Shown here: piece after piece, positions 1 through 7,689 of the stretch
Layout: each line of letters opens with the position of its first letter
How positions within the stretch are numbered: the stretch's first letter is position 1
Assembly: GCA_002339015.1 (NCBI GenBank)
Contig: DDJC01000085.1
Location: 55,845 to 65,012, forward strand
DNA from: Burkholderiales bacterium UBA1834
Lineage (GTDB): Bacteria > Pseudomonadota > Gammaproteobacteria > Burkholderiales > Burkholderiaceae_C
Direction of reading: 5' to 3'
DNA length: 9,168 bases
The notes under the pieces: generated by a model
The model's input: the letters and a program-made list of their open reading frames with translations, nothing else
What the model was told of the DNA's origin: nothing
Database searches by the model: none
Translations under genes and position numbers: made by a program

Positions 1-1074
<1,074 letters not shown>

Positions 1075-1088
<14 letters not shown>

Positions 1089-2043
1089 GGGCGCCTCCCT
1101 GGTTGTCTGCCTTGCGCTGGCGGCGCAGCGCGGGCAGCAGGCCGTCCGGCGCGAACAGGATCATGGCGCCGAGCAGCACGCCCAGCACGATGTGGTGGCC
1201 GGTGGGCAGCCAGTTCTTGAACAGCAGCTGGTCGACCATGTAGATGGCAATCGCGCCCAGGGCCGGACCCCACACGGTGCGGTAGCCGCCGAAGATGGCC
1301 GCCACGATGGGCAGCACGCTCCACGAACCGCTGAAGGCATAGTCGGGCTCCAGGAAGTTGATGGTGTGCGCATTGAAGGCACCCATCACGCCGGTCATGA
1401 AGGCGGACACCAGCAGCATCATCGACTTGAGCCCCGTGCTGTTGACGCCCACCACGCGGGTGGCGTCTTCGCTGTCGTGCATGGCGCGCAGAGCCGTGCC
1501 GTGGTGGCTGCGGCGGATGGCGGCGTACACGGCCACGAAGGCCAGCACCAGCAGCACGACCACGGCGTACTGGCCGACGCGCGCGGACAGGTCCAGGCCT
1601 AGGATCGTGGGCAGCACCGGGATGGACGACACACCGCCGGCACCGCCGGTGAAGTCCTTCCACTCCGTCACGATGATCTTGAAGATGTGCGCATAGGCCA
1701 GGATCGCCAGGGCGAAGTAGGGGCCCGACAGGCGCAGCGCCGGCATCATCAGGATGGCCGACAGCATGCTGACCAGGCCGGCGATCGGCATGGCCACCAG
1801 CACGGGCAGCCCGGCCTTCATCGTCAGCAGCGCCGAGGCGTAGGCCCCCACGCCAAAGAAGGCCGCATGCCCGAAGCTCACCATGCCGCCCAGGTTGCCC
1901 AGCAGGGCCCAGGCCACGGCGATGCCCGAGACGACCAGACCGGCCACGATCAGGCTCATCACATAGTTGTTGCCGCCCCAGACCAGGGGCACGGCCACCA
2001 GCACGGCGGCCAGCGCCGCCATCCAGATTGGGTTCTTCTTCAT
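1075..2043 (-). CDS. livM: LivM-type ABC transporter permease
   Basis: Inner-membrane permease of the HAAT importer, 322 aa, the usual LivM length, with no fused ATPase domain. It forms the translocation path as a heterodimer with LivH. The sequence is hydrophobic with about eight or more membrane segments, starting with residues 7-22. Family landmarks are GGMVSFGHAAFFGVGAYAS (52-70), FTGGAGGV (131-138), and the cytoplasmic coupling-helix region HGTALRAMHDSEDATRVVGV (181-200), which contacts the ATPases. After this comes IFGGYRTVWGPALGA (250-264), the conserved GG-x-GS/T-x-x-GP-type loop. The tail after about 305 is short, charged and then Ala-rich. ATG at 2043 lies only 4 bp after the livH stop, with a GAGG-type site inside the end of livH, so translation is likely coupled. 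The 3' end overlaps the livG start by 14 bp. Family assignment is secure; substrate is unassigned. Confidence 0.93.
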
Positions 2044-2047
2044 GGGA

Positions 2048-2920
2048 TCAACCTCTGCGCTTGCTCGCGCCGAACAGCCCGTTGGGCATCACGAACAGCA
2101 CCAGCAGGAACAACACCATGCCGGCCAGCTCCTGCAGGGCCGAGCTCAGCAGCGTCACCGTCAGGGCCTCCGTGAGGCCCAGCAGCAGGGCCGCGACCAG
2201 CACACCGGGCACCGAGCCCACACCGGCCAGCACCGTGATGATGAAAGCCTTCACCGTGAGCGTGTGGCCCAGCGAAGGCTGGATCACGCTGCTGCAGTAA
2301 ATGGCCACGCCCGCGAAGGCGGCCAGCGCAGCGGCCACCAGGAAGGACGTCAGCTCGGTCCGGGTGGGCGAGATGCCCATCAGCTTGGCTGCATCGCGGT
2401 TGGACGACACCGCACGCACGGCACGGCCATACCAGCTGCGCGAGAGCCACAGGCCCAGCACGACCACCAGACCCAGGCTGATCACGAAAGCGCCCGTTTC
2501 GCTCACCATGCTGAACACGGGTCCGATCTGGACGGCATCCTGCAAGGTGCTGTCGGCCGTCGAGCGCACATCGCTGGACCAGATCAGCAGCACCGCATTG
2601 GTCAGGATGGTGCCGATGGCGAAGGTGAGCATCAGCGAGTTCAGTTCCCGGTTGCGCTTGATGCGCCCCACCAGGAAGTAAACCGCCGTGGCCACCGCGC
2701 CCACCACCAGAAGGGCGATGGGGATGGACCACAGCGGGCTGAGCGCGGTTCGGCTCTCGAAGGCGTAGGCCACGTAGGCACCCAGCAGCACCAGCTCGCC
2801 GTGGGCGAGGTTGATGATGCGCATCGTGCCGAAGGTGAGCGCCAGCCCGAGGCCGATCAGGGCATACACCCCGCCGACCAGCAGGCCCGAGTAGAGCGCT
2901 TGCAGAATCAGTTCCAGCAT
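2048..2920 (-). CDS. livH: LivH-type ABC transporter permease
   Basis: Inner-membrane permease, 290 aa, partner of LivM. The N-terminus LYSGLLVGGVYALIGLGLAL (9-28) leads into RIINLAHGELVLLGAYVAY (34-52), the hallmark of LivH proteins. The cytoplasmic coupling loop is GRAVRAVSSNRDAAKLMGI (165-183). VLAGVGSVPGVLVAALLLG (230-248) is the conserved late membrane segment, and the C-terminus has the usual MPNGLFG (278-284). Roughly eight hydrophobic segments are visible. The start ATG is supported by AGGAAG at 2926-2931, 5 nt upstream. The gene lies 30 bp downstream of the binding-protein gene and 4 bp before livM. No frameshift or missing landmark is seen. As with the other transporter genes, the branched-chain amino acid name gives the family and does not prove the cargo. 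Confidence 0.93.
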   Translation of the reverse strand: MLELILQALYSGLLVGGVYALIGLGLALTFGTMRIINLAHGELVLLGAYVAYAFESRTALSPLWSIPIALLVVGAVATAVYFLVGRIKRNRELNSLMLTFAIGTILTNAVLLIWSSDVRSTADSTLQDAVQIGPVFSMVSETGAFVISLGLVVVLGLWLSRSWYGRAVRAVSSNRDAAKLMGISPTRTELTSFLVAAALAAFAGVAIYCSSVIQPSLGHTLTVKAFIITVLAGVGSVPGVLVAALLLGLTEALTVTLLSSALQELAGMVLFLLVLFVMPNGLFGASKRRG

Positions 2921-2943
2921 GGAGGCTTCCTAACTGCTTGAGG

Positions 2944-2958
2944 CCTGGGCTTACCAGG
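2944..2958 (-). other. Short hairpin over the binding-protein stop codon
   Basis: CCTGG (2944-2948) and CCAGG (2954-2958) pair as a 5-bp GC-rich stem around a 5-nt loop that includes the TAA stop of the binding-protein gene (2951-2953). No U-run follows, so it is not a full terminator. A hairpin here could help keep binding-protein mRNA more abundant than permease mRNA, but the stem is short and may be chance. Confidence 0.25.
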
Positions 2959-4126
2959 GCACACCGGGGTAGACGATGGGGCCGGTGGCCTGGGACTTGG
3001 GCGAGACGATCACGACCTTGCCGCCTTGGTGCTGGCCCATGCGGTGCGTGAAGTTCAGGTTGTCGCCGTTGGCATCGAAGGTGACGCGGCCGATCAGGGT
3101 GTCGCGGTTGGTCTTGCGCACTTCATCGGCGATGCCGCCCTTCTTGAGGGTGCCGGCATCGGCGGCGCGGGCGATCGCCTCGAACAGGATCTGGGCCTTC
3201 ACGAAGCCGAACTGCGACAGGTAGTCGACTTCCTTGTTGTACTTCTTCTGGTAGGTCTCGGCGAAAGCCTTGCCTTCGGCCGAGGTGTAGGCCACCGGGA
3301 AGGGCAGCATCGAGGTGCCGATCACGTTGGGCATCAGATCCGGGAAGTCCTTCCACATCTTGGACGTGGCCAGCGACCACACGCCCACCACGGCCTTGAC
3401 CTGGGGCTTGAGCACCTTGGCGGCGCGCAGGATGCCGATGTAGTCGTTCTCGTAGCCGGACATGAACAGGATCTCCGGTTTGTCGCGCAGCTTGATCTTG
3501 TTGATGATGGGCTTGAAGTCGGTGATGGCCGGATCGAACGCATGCTCGTTGACCTTCACGCCCTTGGCCGACAGGGCCTTGTTGAGGTTGTGGGCCAGAT
3601 CGGTCGTGGCTTCCTTGGTGGAGTACACGATCGAGATCGACTTGACCTTGAGCTCGTCGGCCAGGGCCAGCACGGCCTTCTCGTAGCCCGCGGTGTTGTT
3701 GATGCGGAAGAAGGTCTTCAGCCCACGACGCGACAGGCCGTCGTCCACGCCCCCGGCCGTCACGTACACCAGGTTCTGCTTGGCGGCGGCTTCCGAGGCC
3801 GGGCCGATCAGGTTGGAGCCGAAGCCGCCCACGATGGCCACGGCGCCATCGGAGGCCAGCTTCTCGACGGCGGAGACCGCTTTGGCGGGGTTGGATTCGT
3901 CATCCACGGTGACCAGCTTGATCTTGTGCTTGCCGTTGGTCTTGTTGAAGATGTCGGCGGCCGTCTGGATGCCTTCGGTGAAGGCCGTGCCGGAGCGGGC
4001 CATCGCGCCGGTCATGGGCATCTGCAGGCCCACGGTGAACTCTTCGGCGAGGGCGCTGGTGGTGGCGAAGGTGCTCACGGTCAGCGAGGTCAGCGCGGCC
4101 AGGGTACGCAGTGTCAAGGGCTTCAT
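2951..4126 (-). CDS. Periplasmic substrate-binding protein of the Liv-type ABC transporter
   Basis: Type I periplasmic binding protein (LivJ/LivK/HAAT family, Peripla_BP_6-like), 391 aa, which captures the substrate and delivers it to LivHM. Residues 1-27 are a Sec signal peptide: a Lys/Arg-bearing start, a hydrophobic core, then SALA before EE, with predicted cleavage after Ala27. There is no Cys anywhere, so it is neither a lipoprotein nor disulfide-bonded (E. coli LivJ has a disulfide). Mature landmarks are FTVGLQMPMTGAMARSGTAF (30-49), VDDESNPAKAV (74-84), AIVGGFGSNLIGPASEAA (97-114), YVTAGG (121-126) and FFRINNT (139-145). The ATG has GGAG at 4135-4138, 8 nt upstream. It lies 35 bp after the CoA ligase and 30 bp before livH. 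Relatives bind leucine/isoleucine/valine, amides, benzoate-type aromatics or other acids; the adjacent CoA ligase makes an acid substrate plausible, but that is inference. I leave the symbol empty for this reason. Confidence 0.9.
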   Translation of the reverse strand: MKPLTLRTLAALTSLTVSTFATTSALAEEFTVGLQMPMTGAMARSGTAFTEGIQTAADIFNKTNGKHKIKLVTVDDESNPAKAVSAVEKLASDGAVAIVGGFGSNLIGPASEAAAKQNLVYVTAGGVDDGLSRRGLKTFFRINNTAGYEKAVLALADELKVKSISIVYSTKEATTDLAHNLNKALSAKGVKVNEHAFDPAITDFKPIINKIKLRDKPEILFMSGYENDYIGILRAAKVLKPQVKAVVGVWSLATSKMWKDFPDLMPNVIGTSMLPFPVAYTSAEGKAFAETYQKKYNKEVDYLSQFGFVKAQILFEAIARAADAGTLKKGGIADEVRKTNRDTLIGRVTFDANGDNLNFTHRMGQHQGGKVVIVSPKSQATGPIVYPGVPW

Positions 4127-4161
4127 GGAATCGTCTCCAGGGATGGTAGGAGTGGAGGGAG

Positions 4162-5754
4162 TCAGCGGGCGTTGTTCAGCCGTTCGGCGGCCATGTCTCG
4201 CATCGTCTTCTTGGCCAGCTTGCCGGTGGGCAGCGCTGGCAAGGGGGTCATGACCACGATCTCGCTGGGCAGCTTGTAGGGCGAGAGGTGTTCACGCAGG
4301 TAGGCGGCGATCGCGTCCACGTCGAGCGTGCGGCCAGGCACGGGCTCGACGAAGGCCACGACCTCCTCGTTGCCGGGTACGGTGCGGCCGACCACGGCGG
4401 AATGGGTGATGTCGGGGTGGGCGTTGAGCACCTGCTCGACCTCGACGGGGTAGACGTTGAAGCCCGATCGGATGATCAGCTCCTTGGAGCGGCCCACGAT
4501 GAACAGGCCACCGTCGTCGCCCAGGCGGGCCATGTCGCCGGTGTTGAGCCAGCCGTCGGGCGTGAGCACCTCGGCCGTCTGGGCGCGGGCCTTGTAGTAG
4601 CCCTTCATCACGTTGGGGCCCTTGATCCAGAGCTCGCCCACCTCGCCGGCGGGCACTGCCTGGCCGGTGCTGGTGTCGAGCAGCCTGACATTGATGCCCG
4701 GGATGGGCGGGCCGGCCGAGCAGTCCTTGCGCGGCGAATCCAGGCGCGTCTGGGCGATGGAGGGCGAGGCTTCGGTCATGCCGTAGCCGTTGTTCAGCGT
4801 CAGGTTGAAGGTGGCTTCGAAGCGGTCCTTCAGGGCCTGGTCCAGCGGGGCGCCGCCCGACTGCGCCACGCGCAGAGTGGGGGCCCTGGGGGCGCGGCCT
4901 GGCTCTGCGCTCCAGTCCAGCAGCTTGGCGTACATGGCCGGCACGCCATGCATCACGGTGATGCCGCCTTCGGCCAGGGCGCTTGCCAGGTGCGCCACGT
5001 CGAAACGGGGCGTGAGCACCAGCGAAGCGCCAGAGCGCAGCGTGGCCAGCAGCACCGCCGTCAGCCCATACACATGCGACAGCGGCAGCACGCCATAGAC
5101 CTTGTCGCTGGCGCGCAGATGCCGCATCTGGCAGCTGTTGCGGGCGATGAAGAGCAGGTTGGCGTGCGTGAGCATCACGCCCTTGGGCGCGCCGGAGGTG
5201 CCCGAGGTGTAGATCAGCGCGGCGACCTGCTCGGGCGAGCCCGGTTCGGTGCACTCCGGCAGGGCCTGGATGTTCACAGGCGTCATGGCCACAGTGCCCA
5301 GAGAGCCCATGTCCAGGGGCTGGGCCTTCAGCCGCTCGGCGTGCTGGCCCGCGCCGCTCGACGAGGCGGGGAAGAACACCACCAGGCGCGCGCCGGCGTG
5401 CTCGGTCATGCTGTCGATCTCACGCGCCGACAGGCGGGCGTTGACCATGCAGAACCAGGCGTCCAGCGCACTGCAGGCCAGGGCGAACACGGCGGTGGCG
5501 GCATGGTTCTCGGCCACCAGCAGCACCCGGTCCCCGCTGCGCACACCGATGCCGGCGAGTTGGTGCCTGACGCGTTCGATCTCCGCCTCGAGTTCGCCAT
5601 AGCTCAGGCGGAGGTGCTCATCGGCCAGGGCGGGCGCCTGGGGGGTCAGGGCAGCCCAGTGGCTGACCAGTTGGTGGACACGCGCCGGATTGGGCTGCCT
5701 GTCGAGCTCGGCCGGCGCTTGCGGCGCGATGCCTTTTCGATCTTGCGATTCCAT
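4162..5754 (-). CDS. Acyl-CoA synthetase / AMP-dependent carboxylate-CoA ligase (class I adenylate-forming)
   Basis: Enzyme of 530 aa that would convert a carboxylic acid, ATP and CoA to acyl-CoA, AMP and PPi in the cytoplasm. The core motifs of the superfamily are all present: the P-loop YTSGTSGAPKG (182-192), NNGYGMTEA (321-329), LNTGDMA with the ribose-binding Asp407 (403-409), GRSKELIIRSGFNVYP (421-436) hinging into the C-terminal lid, and LPTGKLAKK (508-516) with the catalytic Lys512. It should therefore be active. Overall it looks like the FadD / 4-coumarate / aromatic-acid ligase branch; chain length or ring preference cannot be read by eye. It is the first gene of the minus-strand operon, 35 bp ahead of the binding protein, which suggests it activates the imported compound. 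ATG at 5754 is the first usable start, because an in-frame stop lies upstream with no other ATG between. Oddly, it lacks a clear Shine-Dalgarno sequence, unlike the downstream genes. Confidence 0.9.
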   Translation of the reverse strand: MESQDRKGIAPQAPAELDRQPNPARVHQLVSHWAALTPQAPALADEHLRLSYGELEAEIERVRHQLAGIGVRSGDRVLLVAENHAATAVFALACSALDAWFCMVNARLSAREIDSMTEHAGARLVVFFPASSSGAGQHAERLKAQPLDMGSLGTVAMTPVNIQALPECTEPGSPEQVAALIYTSGTSGAPKGVMLTHANLLFIARNSCQMRHLRASDKVYGVLPLSHVYGLTAVLLATLRSGASLVLTPRFDVAHLASALAEGGITVMHGVPAMYAKLLDWSAEPGRAPRAPTLRVAQSGGAPLDQALKDRFEATFNLTLNNGYGMTEASPSIAQTRLDSPRKDCSAGPPIPGINVRLLDTSTGQAVPAGEVGELWIKGPNVMKGYYKARAQTAEVLTPDGWLNTGDMARLGDDGGLFIVGRSKELIIRSGFNVYPVEVEQVLNAHPDITHSAVVGRTVPGNEEVVAFVEPVPGRTLDVDAIAAYLREHLSPYKLPSEIVVMTPLPALPTGKLAKKTMRDMAAERLNNAR

Positions 5755-5756
5755 TA

Positions 5757-5784
5757 AGCAGAACTTGATATCAATCAGCAGAAC
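5757..5784. repeat. Paired AGCAGAAC repeats flanking a TTGATATCAA palindrome
   Basis: AGCAGAAC occurs at 5757-5764 and again at 5777-5784, exactly 20 bp apart (about two helical turns), with the perfect 10-bp palindrome TTGATATCAA (5765-5774) between. A third, inverted copy (AAGTTCTGC) is at 5917-5925; it mirrors nine bases of the first copy read from the minus strand. The pair would fall in the leader of the ligase transcript, a position where a repressor could act. The repeats are directly visible; their role as an operator is inference. Confidence 0.4.
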
Positions 5785-5795
5785 AACTGGGCGGC

Positions 5796-5824
5796 ATCAT
5801 GGCATGTGAACCGAGGCTGTTCAA
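5796..5824 (-). promoter_or_regulatory. Candidate sigma-70 promoter for the ligase-transporter operon
   Basis: Read on the minus strand, TTGAAC (5819-5824, 4 of 6 to TTGACA) is followed by a 17-bp spacer and CATGAT (5796-5801, 4 of 6 to TATAAT). The spacer ends in TGC, giving an extended -10 (TGn) element. Transcription would start near 5788-5790, leaving a leader of about 35 nt before the ligase ATG. The spacing and extended element are as expected for a housekeeping promoter, but the match is moderate and untested. Confidence 0.45.
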
Positions 5825-5863
5825 GGCCGAAGCGCTAGGTGAAAACACTAGGAACTTGAGAGG

Positions 5864-5881
5864 GAAAACGCAGTCGTTTTC
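5864..5881. promoter_or_regulatory. Inverted repeat, candidate operator
   Basis: GAAAACG (5864-5870) and CGTTTTC (5875-5881) form a perfect 7-bp-arm inverted repeat around CAGT. A further GAAAAC half lies at 5841-5846, 23 bp upstream of the first arm. The 18-bp size and symmetry suit a dimeric regulator, such as a TetR- or GntR-type repressor of acyl-CoA metabolism. It sits 40 bp upstream of the candidate operon -35 box and 116 bp from the dehydrogenase start. There is no U-run, so a terminator role is unlikely. Confidence 0.45.
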
Positions 5882-5987
5882 AGGTGCAATGGCGTGCCAG
5901 CTTCCAAATCAGAATAAAGTTCTGCAAGTTGGAACTGAGGCGGGCGCTTGCCATCCTTTGTATTTGAAGTACTTTCAGACCATTCCC

Positions 5988-5991
5988 GGAG
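5988..5991 (+). promoter_or_regulatory. Ribosome binding site deciding the dehydrogenase start
   Basis: GGAG lies 6 nt before ATG at 5998. This favours ATG 5998 over the TTG three bases upstream (5995) and over the next in-frame ATG (6040), which would remove 14 residues ahead of the Rossmann fold. Confidence 0.6.
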
Positions 5992-5997
5992 CCTTTG

Positions 5998-7569
5998 ATG
6001 TCTTCTGATTCCGCTGTCGCTTCCCAGCTTGCCGCCGGCATGGCTGCGCCGTCTGGCTTTGCCTGCATGGGGGTGGTAGGCACCGGCGTGATGGGCAAGG
6101 GCATTGCCCAGATTGCGGCCCAGGCGGGCCTGCAGGTGCTGCTGTTCGATGCCCGCCCCCAGGCTGCGCAGGACGCCGTGAACGACCTGGGCCGTACCCT
6201 GGCGCGTCTGGCCGAGAAGGGCAAGTTGAACGCTGAAGCCCTGGCCAAGGCACAGGCCAACCTCCGTGCCGTCAACACCTTGGAGGGCCTCGCGCCCTGC
6301 GATCTGGTGGTCGAGGCCATCGCCGAGAGCCTGGATGCCAAGCGCCAGCTGTTCAGCCAGCTCGAAGGTCTGCTCTCCGAGCAGGCCGTGCTGGCCACGA
6401 ACACATCGTCGCTGTCGGTGACGGCCATTGCGGCAGGCCTGCGCCTGCCGCAGCGCGTGGCGGGCTTCCACTTCTTCAACCCCGTGCCCCTGATGAAGAT
6501 CGTCGAGGTGATCGATGGCCTGCTGACCGCGCGCACAGTGTCCGAGCGCCTGCTCGCCCTGGGCCGTGAAATGGGCCACACGGCGGTGCGTGCCCAGGAC
6601 ACGCCGGGCTTCATCGTCAACCATGCGGGGCGTGGCTATGGCACCGAATCCCTGCGCCTGCTGGCCGAGGGCGTCGGCAGCATCGAGGACATCGACCGCG
6701 TGCTGCGCGACACCGCCGGCTTCCGCCTGGGCCCGTTCGAGTTGATGGACCTGACCGGCCTGGACGTTTCCCACCCGGTGATGGAATCGATCTACCACCA
6801 GTACTATGAGGAGCCGCGTTTCCGTCCGCAGCCGCTCACGCGCCAGATGCTGAGCGCTGGCGTGCTGGGCCGCAAGACCAGCCGTGGCTTCTACCGCTAC
6901 GACGAAGGCCAGCAGGCGCGCGCTGTCGAAGCGCCCACGGGCGACGCTCGGCCGGCCCGCGCGTGGGTGAGCCGCAAGCATCCTGAGGGGCACGCGCGCG
7001 CCGTGGCCCTGCTGGCGCAACTGGGCGCCACCATCGATGCCGCCGAGCGCCCCTCTGCCGACAGCCTGTGCATCGTCACCCCGCTGGGCGAGGATGCCAC
7101 CAGCCTGGCCGTGGCCGAGGGCCTGGATCCTGCGCGCACTGTGGCCCTGGACACCTTGTTCGACACCAGCCGCCGCCGCGTGCTGGCCGCCACGCCGGTG
7201 ACCGCGCTGGACGTGCGCGAGCAGGCCCGTGGCCTGTTCGGCGCCGATGGTGTACCCGTGACCCTGCTGCTGGACAGCGCTGGCCTGGTGGCTGCGCGCG
7301 TGGTTGCCACCATCGTCAACATCGCCAGCGAGATGGCGCAGCACGGCGTGGCGGCCCCCCCCGACATCGACCGTGCCGTGCAACTGGGCCTGGGTTATCC
7401 GTGGGGCCCCCTGGCCTGGGGTGACCGCCTGGGCGCCGGCACCGTGCTGACCGTGCTGGAGCAGCTGCATGCCTCCACGGGCGATCCCCGCTATCGCCCC
7501 AGCCCCTGGCTGCGTCGCCGTGCCCAGCTGGGCCTGAGCCTGCTCACGCAGGATCTGGCGCGGGGCTGA
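5998..7569 (+). CDS. Long-form 3-hydroxyacyl-CoA dehydrogenase (PaaH/PaaC type)
   Basis: NAD-dependent enzyme of 523 aa that would oxidise an (S)-3-hydroxyacyl-CoA to the 3-oxoacyl-CoA in a beta-oxidation-like pathway. After a short Ser/Ala leader the Rossmann motif GTGVMGKG is at 28-35. The catalytic set is intact: Ser137 (NTSS), His158 and Glu170 (HFFNPVPLMKIVEV) and Asn208 (DTPGFIVNHAGRGYG). The first C-terminal helical domain runs to about 300 and ends GRKTSRGFYRYDEG. A less conserved stretch, about 304-425, follows. A second C-terminal domain then begins near DSAGLVAARVVATIVNIASE (426-445) and includes GLGYPWGPLAWGD (464-476). This duplicated layout of about 500 aa is that of PaaH/PaaC (3-hydroxyadipyl-CoA) and DcaH-like enzymes, not the short 280-aa form or the FadB fusion. 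It has no enoyl-CoA hydratase domain. It is divergent from the ligase-transporter operon and stands alone; the phenylacetate or dicarboxylate role is inference, so I give no symbol. Confidence 0.92.
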   Translation: MSSDSAVASQLAAGMAAPSGFACMGVVGTGVMGKGIAQIAAQAGLQVLLFDARPQAAQDAVNDLGRTLARLAEKGKLNAEALAKAQANLRAVNTLEGLAPCDLVVEAIAESLDAKRQLFSQLEGLLSEQAVLATNTSSLSVTAIAAGLRLPQRVAGFHFFNPVPLMKIVEVIDGLLTARTVSERLLALGREMGHTAVRAQDTPGFIVNHAGRGYGTESLRLLAEGVGSIEDIDRVLRDTAGFRLGPFELMDLTGLDVSHPVMESIYHQYYEEPRFRPQPLTRQMLSAGVLGRKTSRGFYRYDEGQQARAVEAPTGDARPARAWVSRKHPEGHARAVALLAQLGATIDAAERPSADSLCIVTPLGEDATSLAVAEGLDPARTVALDTLFDTSRRRVLAATPVTALDVREQARGLFGADGVPVTLLLDSAGLVAARVVATIVNIASEMAQHGVAAPPDIDRAVQLGLGYPWGPLAWGDRLGAGTVLTVLEQLHASTGDPRYRPSPWLRRRAQLGLSLLTQDLARG

Positions 7570-7615
7570 GCCTTCTTCGTCAGCGCCGAGGTGGTTCACG
7601 CGGGTTGCCCGTGCC

Positions 7616-7632
7616 GCCTTGGCCTACAAGGC
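7616..7632 (+). other. Small hairpin preceding the terminator
   Basis: GCCTTG (7616-7621) and CAAGGC (7627-7632) can pair as a 6-bp stem with a 5-nt loop, ending 10 nt before the main terminator stem and 46 nt after the dehydrogenase stop. It lacks a T-run of its own and may stabilise the 3' end or be incidental. Confidence 0.3.
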
Positions 7633-7642
7633 CGCAGAAACA

Positions 7643-7670
7643 AAAACGCCCGGCTTCACCCGGGCGTTTT
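7643..7670. terminator. Bidirectional intrinsic terminator between convergent genes
   Basis: An 11-bp perfect stem, AAAACGCCCGG (7643-7653) with CCGGGCGTTTT (7660-7670), has a 6-nt loop CTTCAC. The GC core is flanked by A's on one side and T's on the other, giving a U-tail whichever strand is transcribed. It lies 73 bp after the dehydrogenase stop and 19 bp beyond the rpoD stop, so it can end both transcripts. Confidence 0.9.
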
Positions 7671-7689
7671 CTTGGGGGGAATCAACCGA

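Larger units (their letters stand above)
5755..5997. promoter_or_regulatory. Divergent intergenic control region between the CoA ligase operon and the 3-hydroxyacyl-CoA dehydrogenase
   Basis: A 243-bp stretch without a credible gene, visibly richer in A and T than the flanking genes. It separates two divergently transcribed units and so probably carries both promoters and the binding site of a shared regulator, which is not encoded in this window. It contains a candidate minus-strand promoter (5796-5824), an inverted repeat (5864-5881), a palindrome with flanking repeats (5757-5784) and a looser inverted pair AGTTC/GAACT (5918-5922 and 5932-5936). For the plus-strand gene I see only a weak candidate: TTGCCA at 5948-5953 with TACTTT at 5970-5975, 16-bp spacing. 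Confidence 0.7.

Noticed and set aside
1967..2941. 324-codon open frame on the plus strand opposite livH
   Set aside because: It is a His/Gln/Arg-rich shadow of a membrane-protein gene; livH has all family landmarks on the other strand.
3026..4279. 417-codon open frame on the plus strand opposite the binding protein
   Set aside because: It is the complement of a binding protein with a clear signal peptide and family motifs; the product is a Gly/His/Val-rich low-complexity sequence.
4288..5757. 489-codon open frame on the plus strand opposite the CoA ligase
   Set aside because: It is antisense to a gene with every adenylation motif; the composition (Gly, His, Gln, Val, Arg) is that of a GC-rich complement and no family is recognisable.
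5864..5881. The inverted repeat as an intrinsic terminator
   Set aside because: The stem is only 7 bp with an AT-rich base and no T-run follows on either strand; it lies upstream of both genes, not downstream.
5799..6008. 69-codon open frame in the divergent region, overlapping the dehydrogenase start
   Set aside because: It has no ribosome site at its ATG, no recognisable motif, runs through the candidate promoter and inverted repeat, and overlaps the real gene start out of frame.
5848..7599. 583-codon open frame on the minus strand opposite the dehydrogenase
   Set aside because: It is an antisense shadow of a high-GC gene: the product is rich in Gln, His, Arg, Ala and Gly with no recognisable domain, whereas the plus strand encodes an intact enzyme with all catalytic residues.
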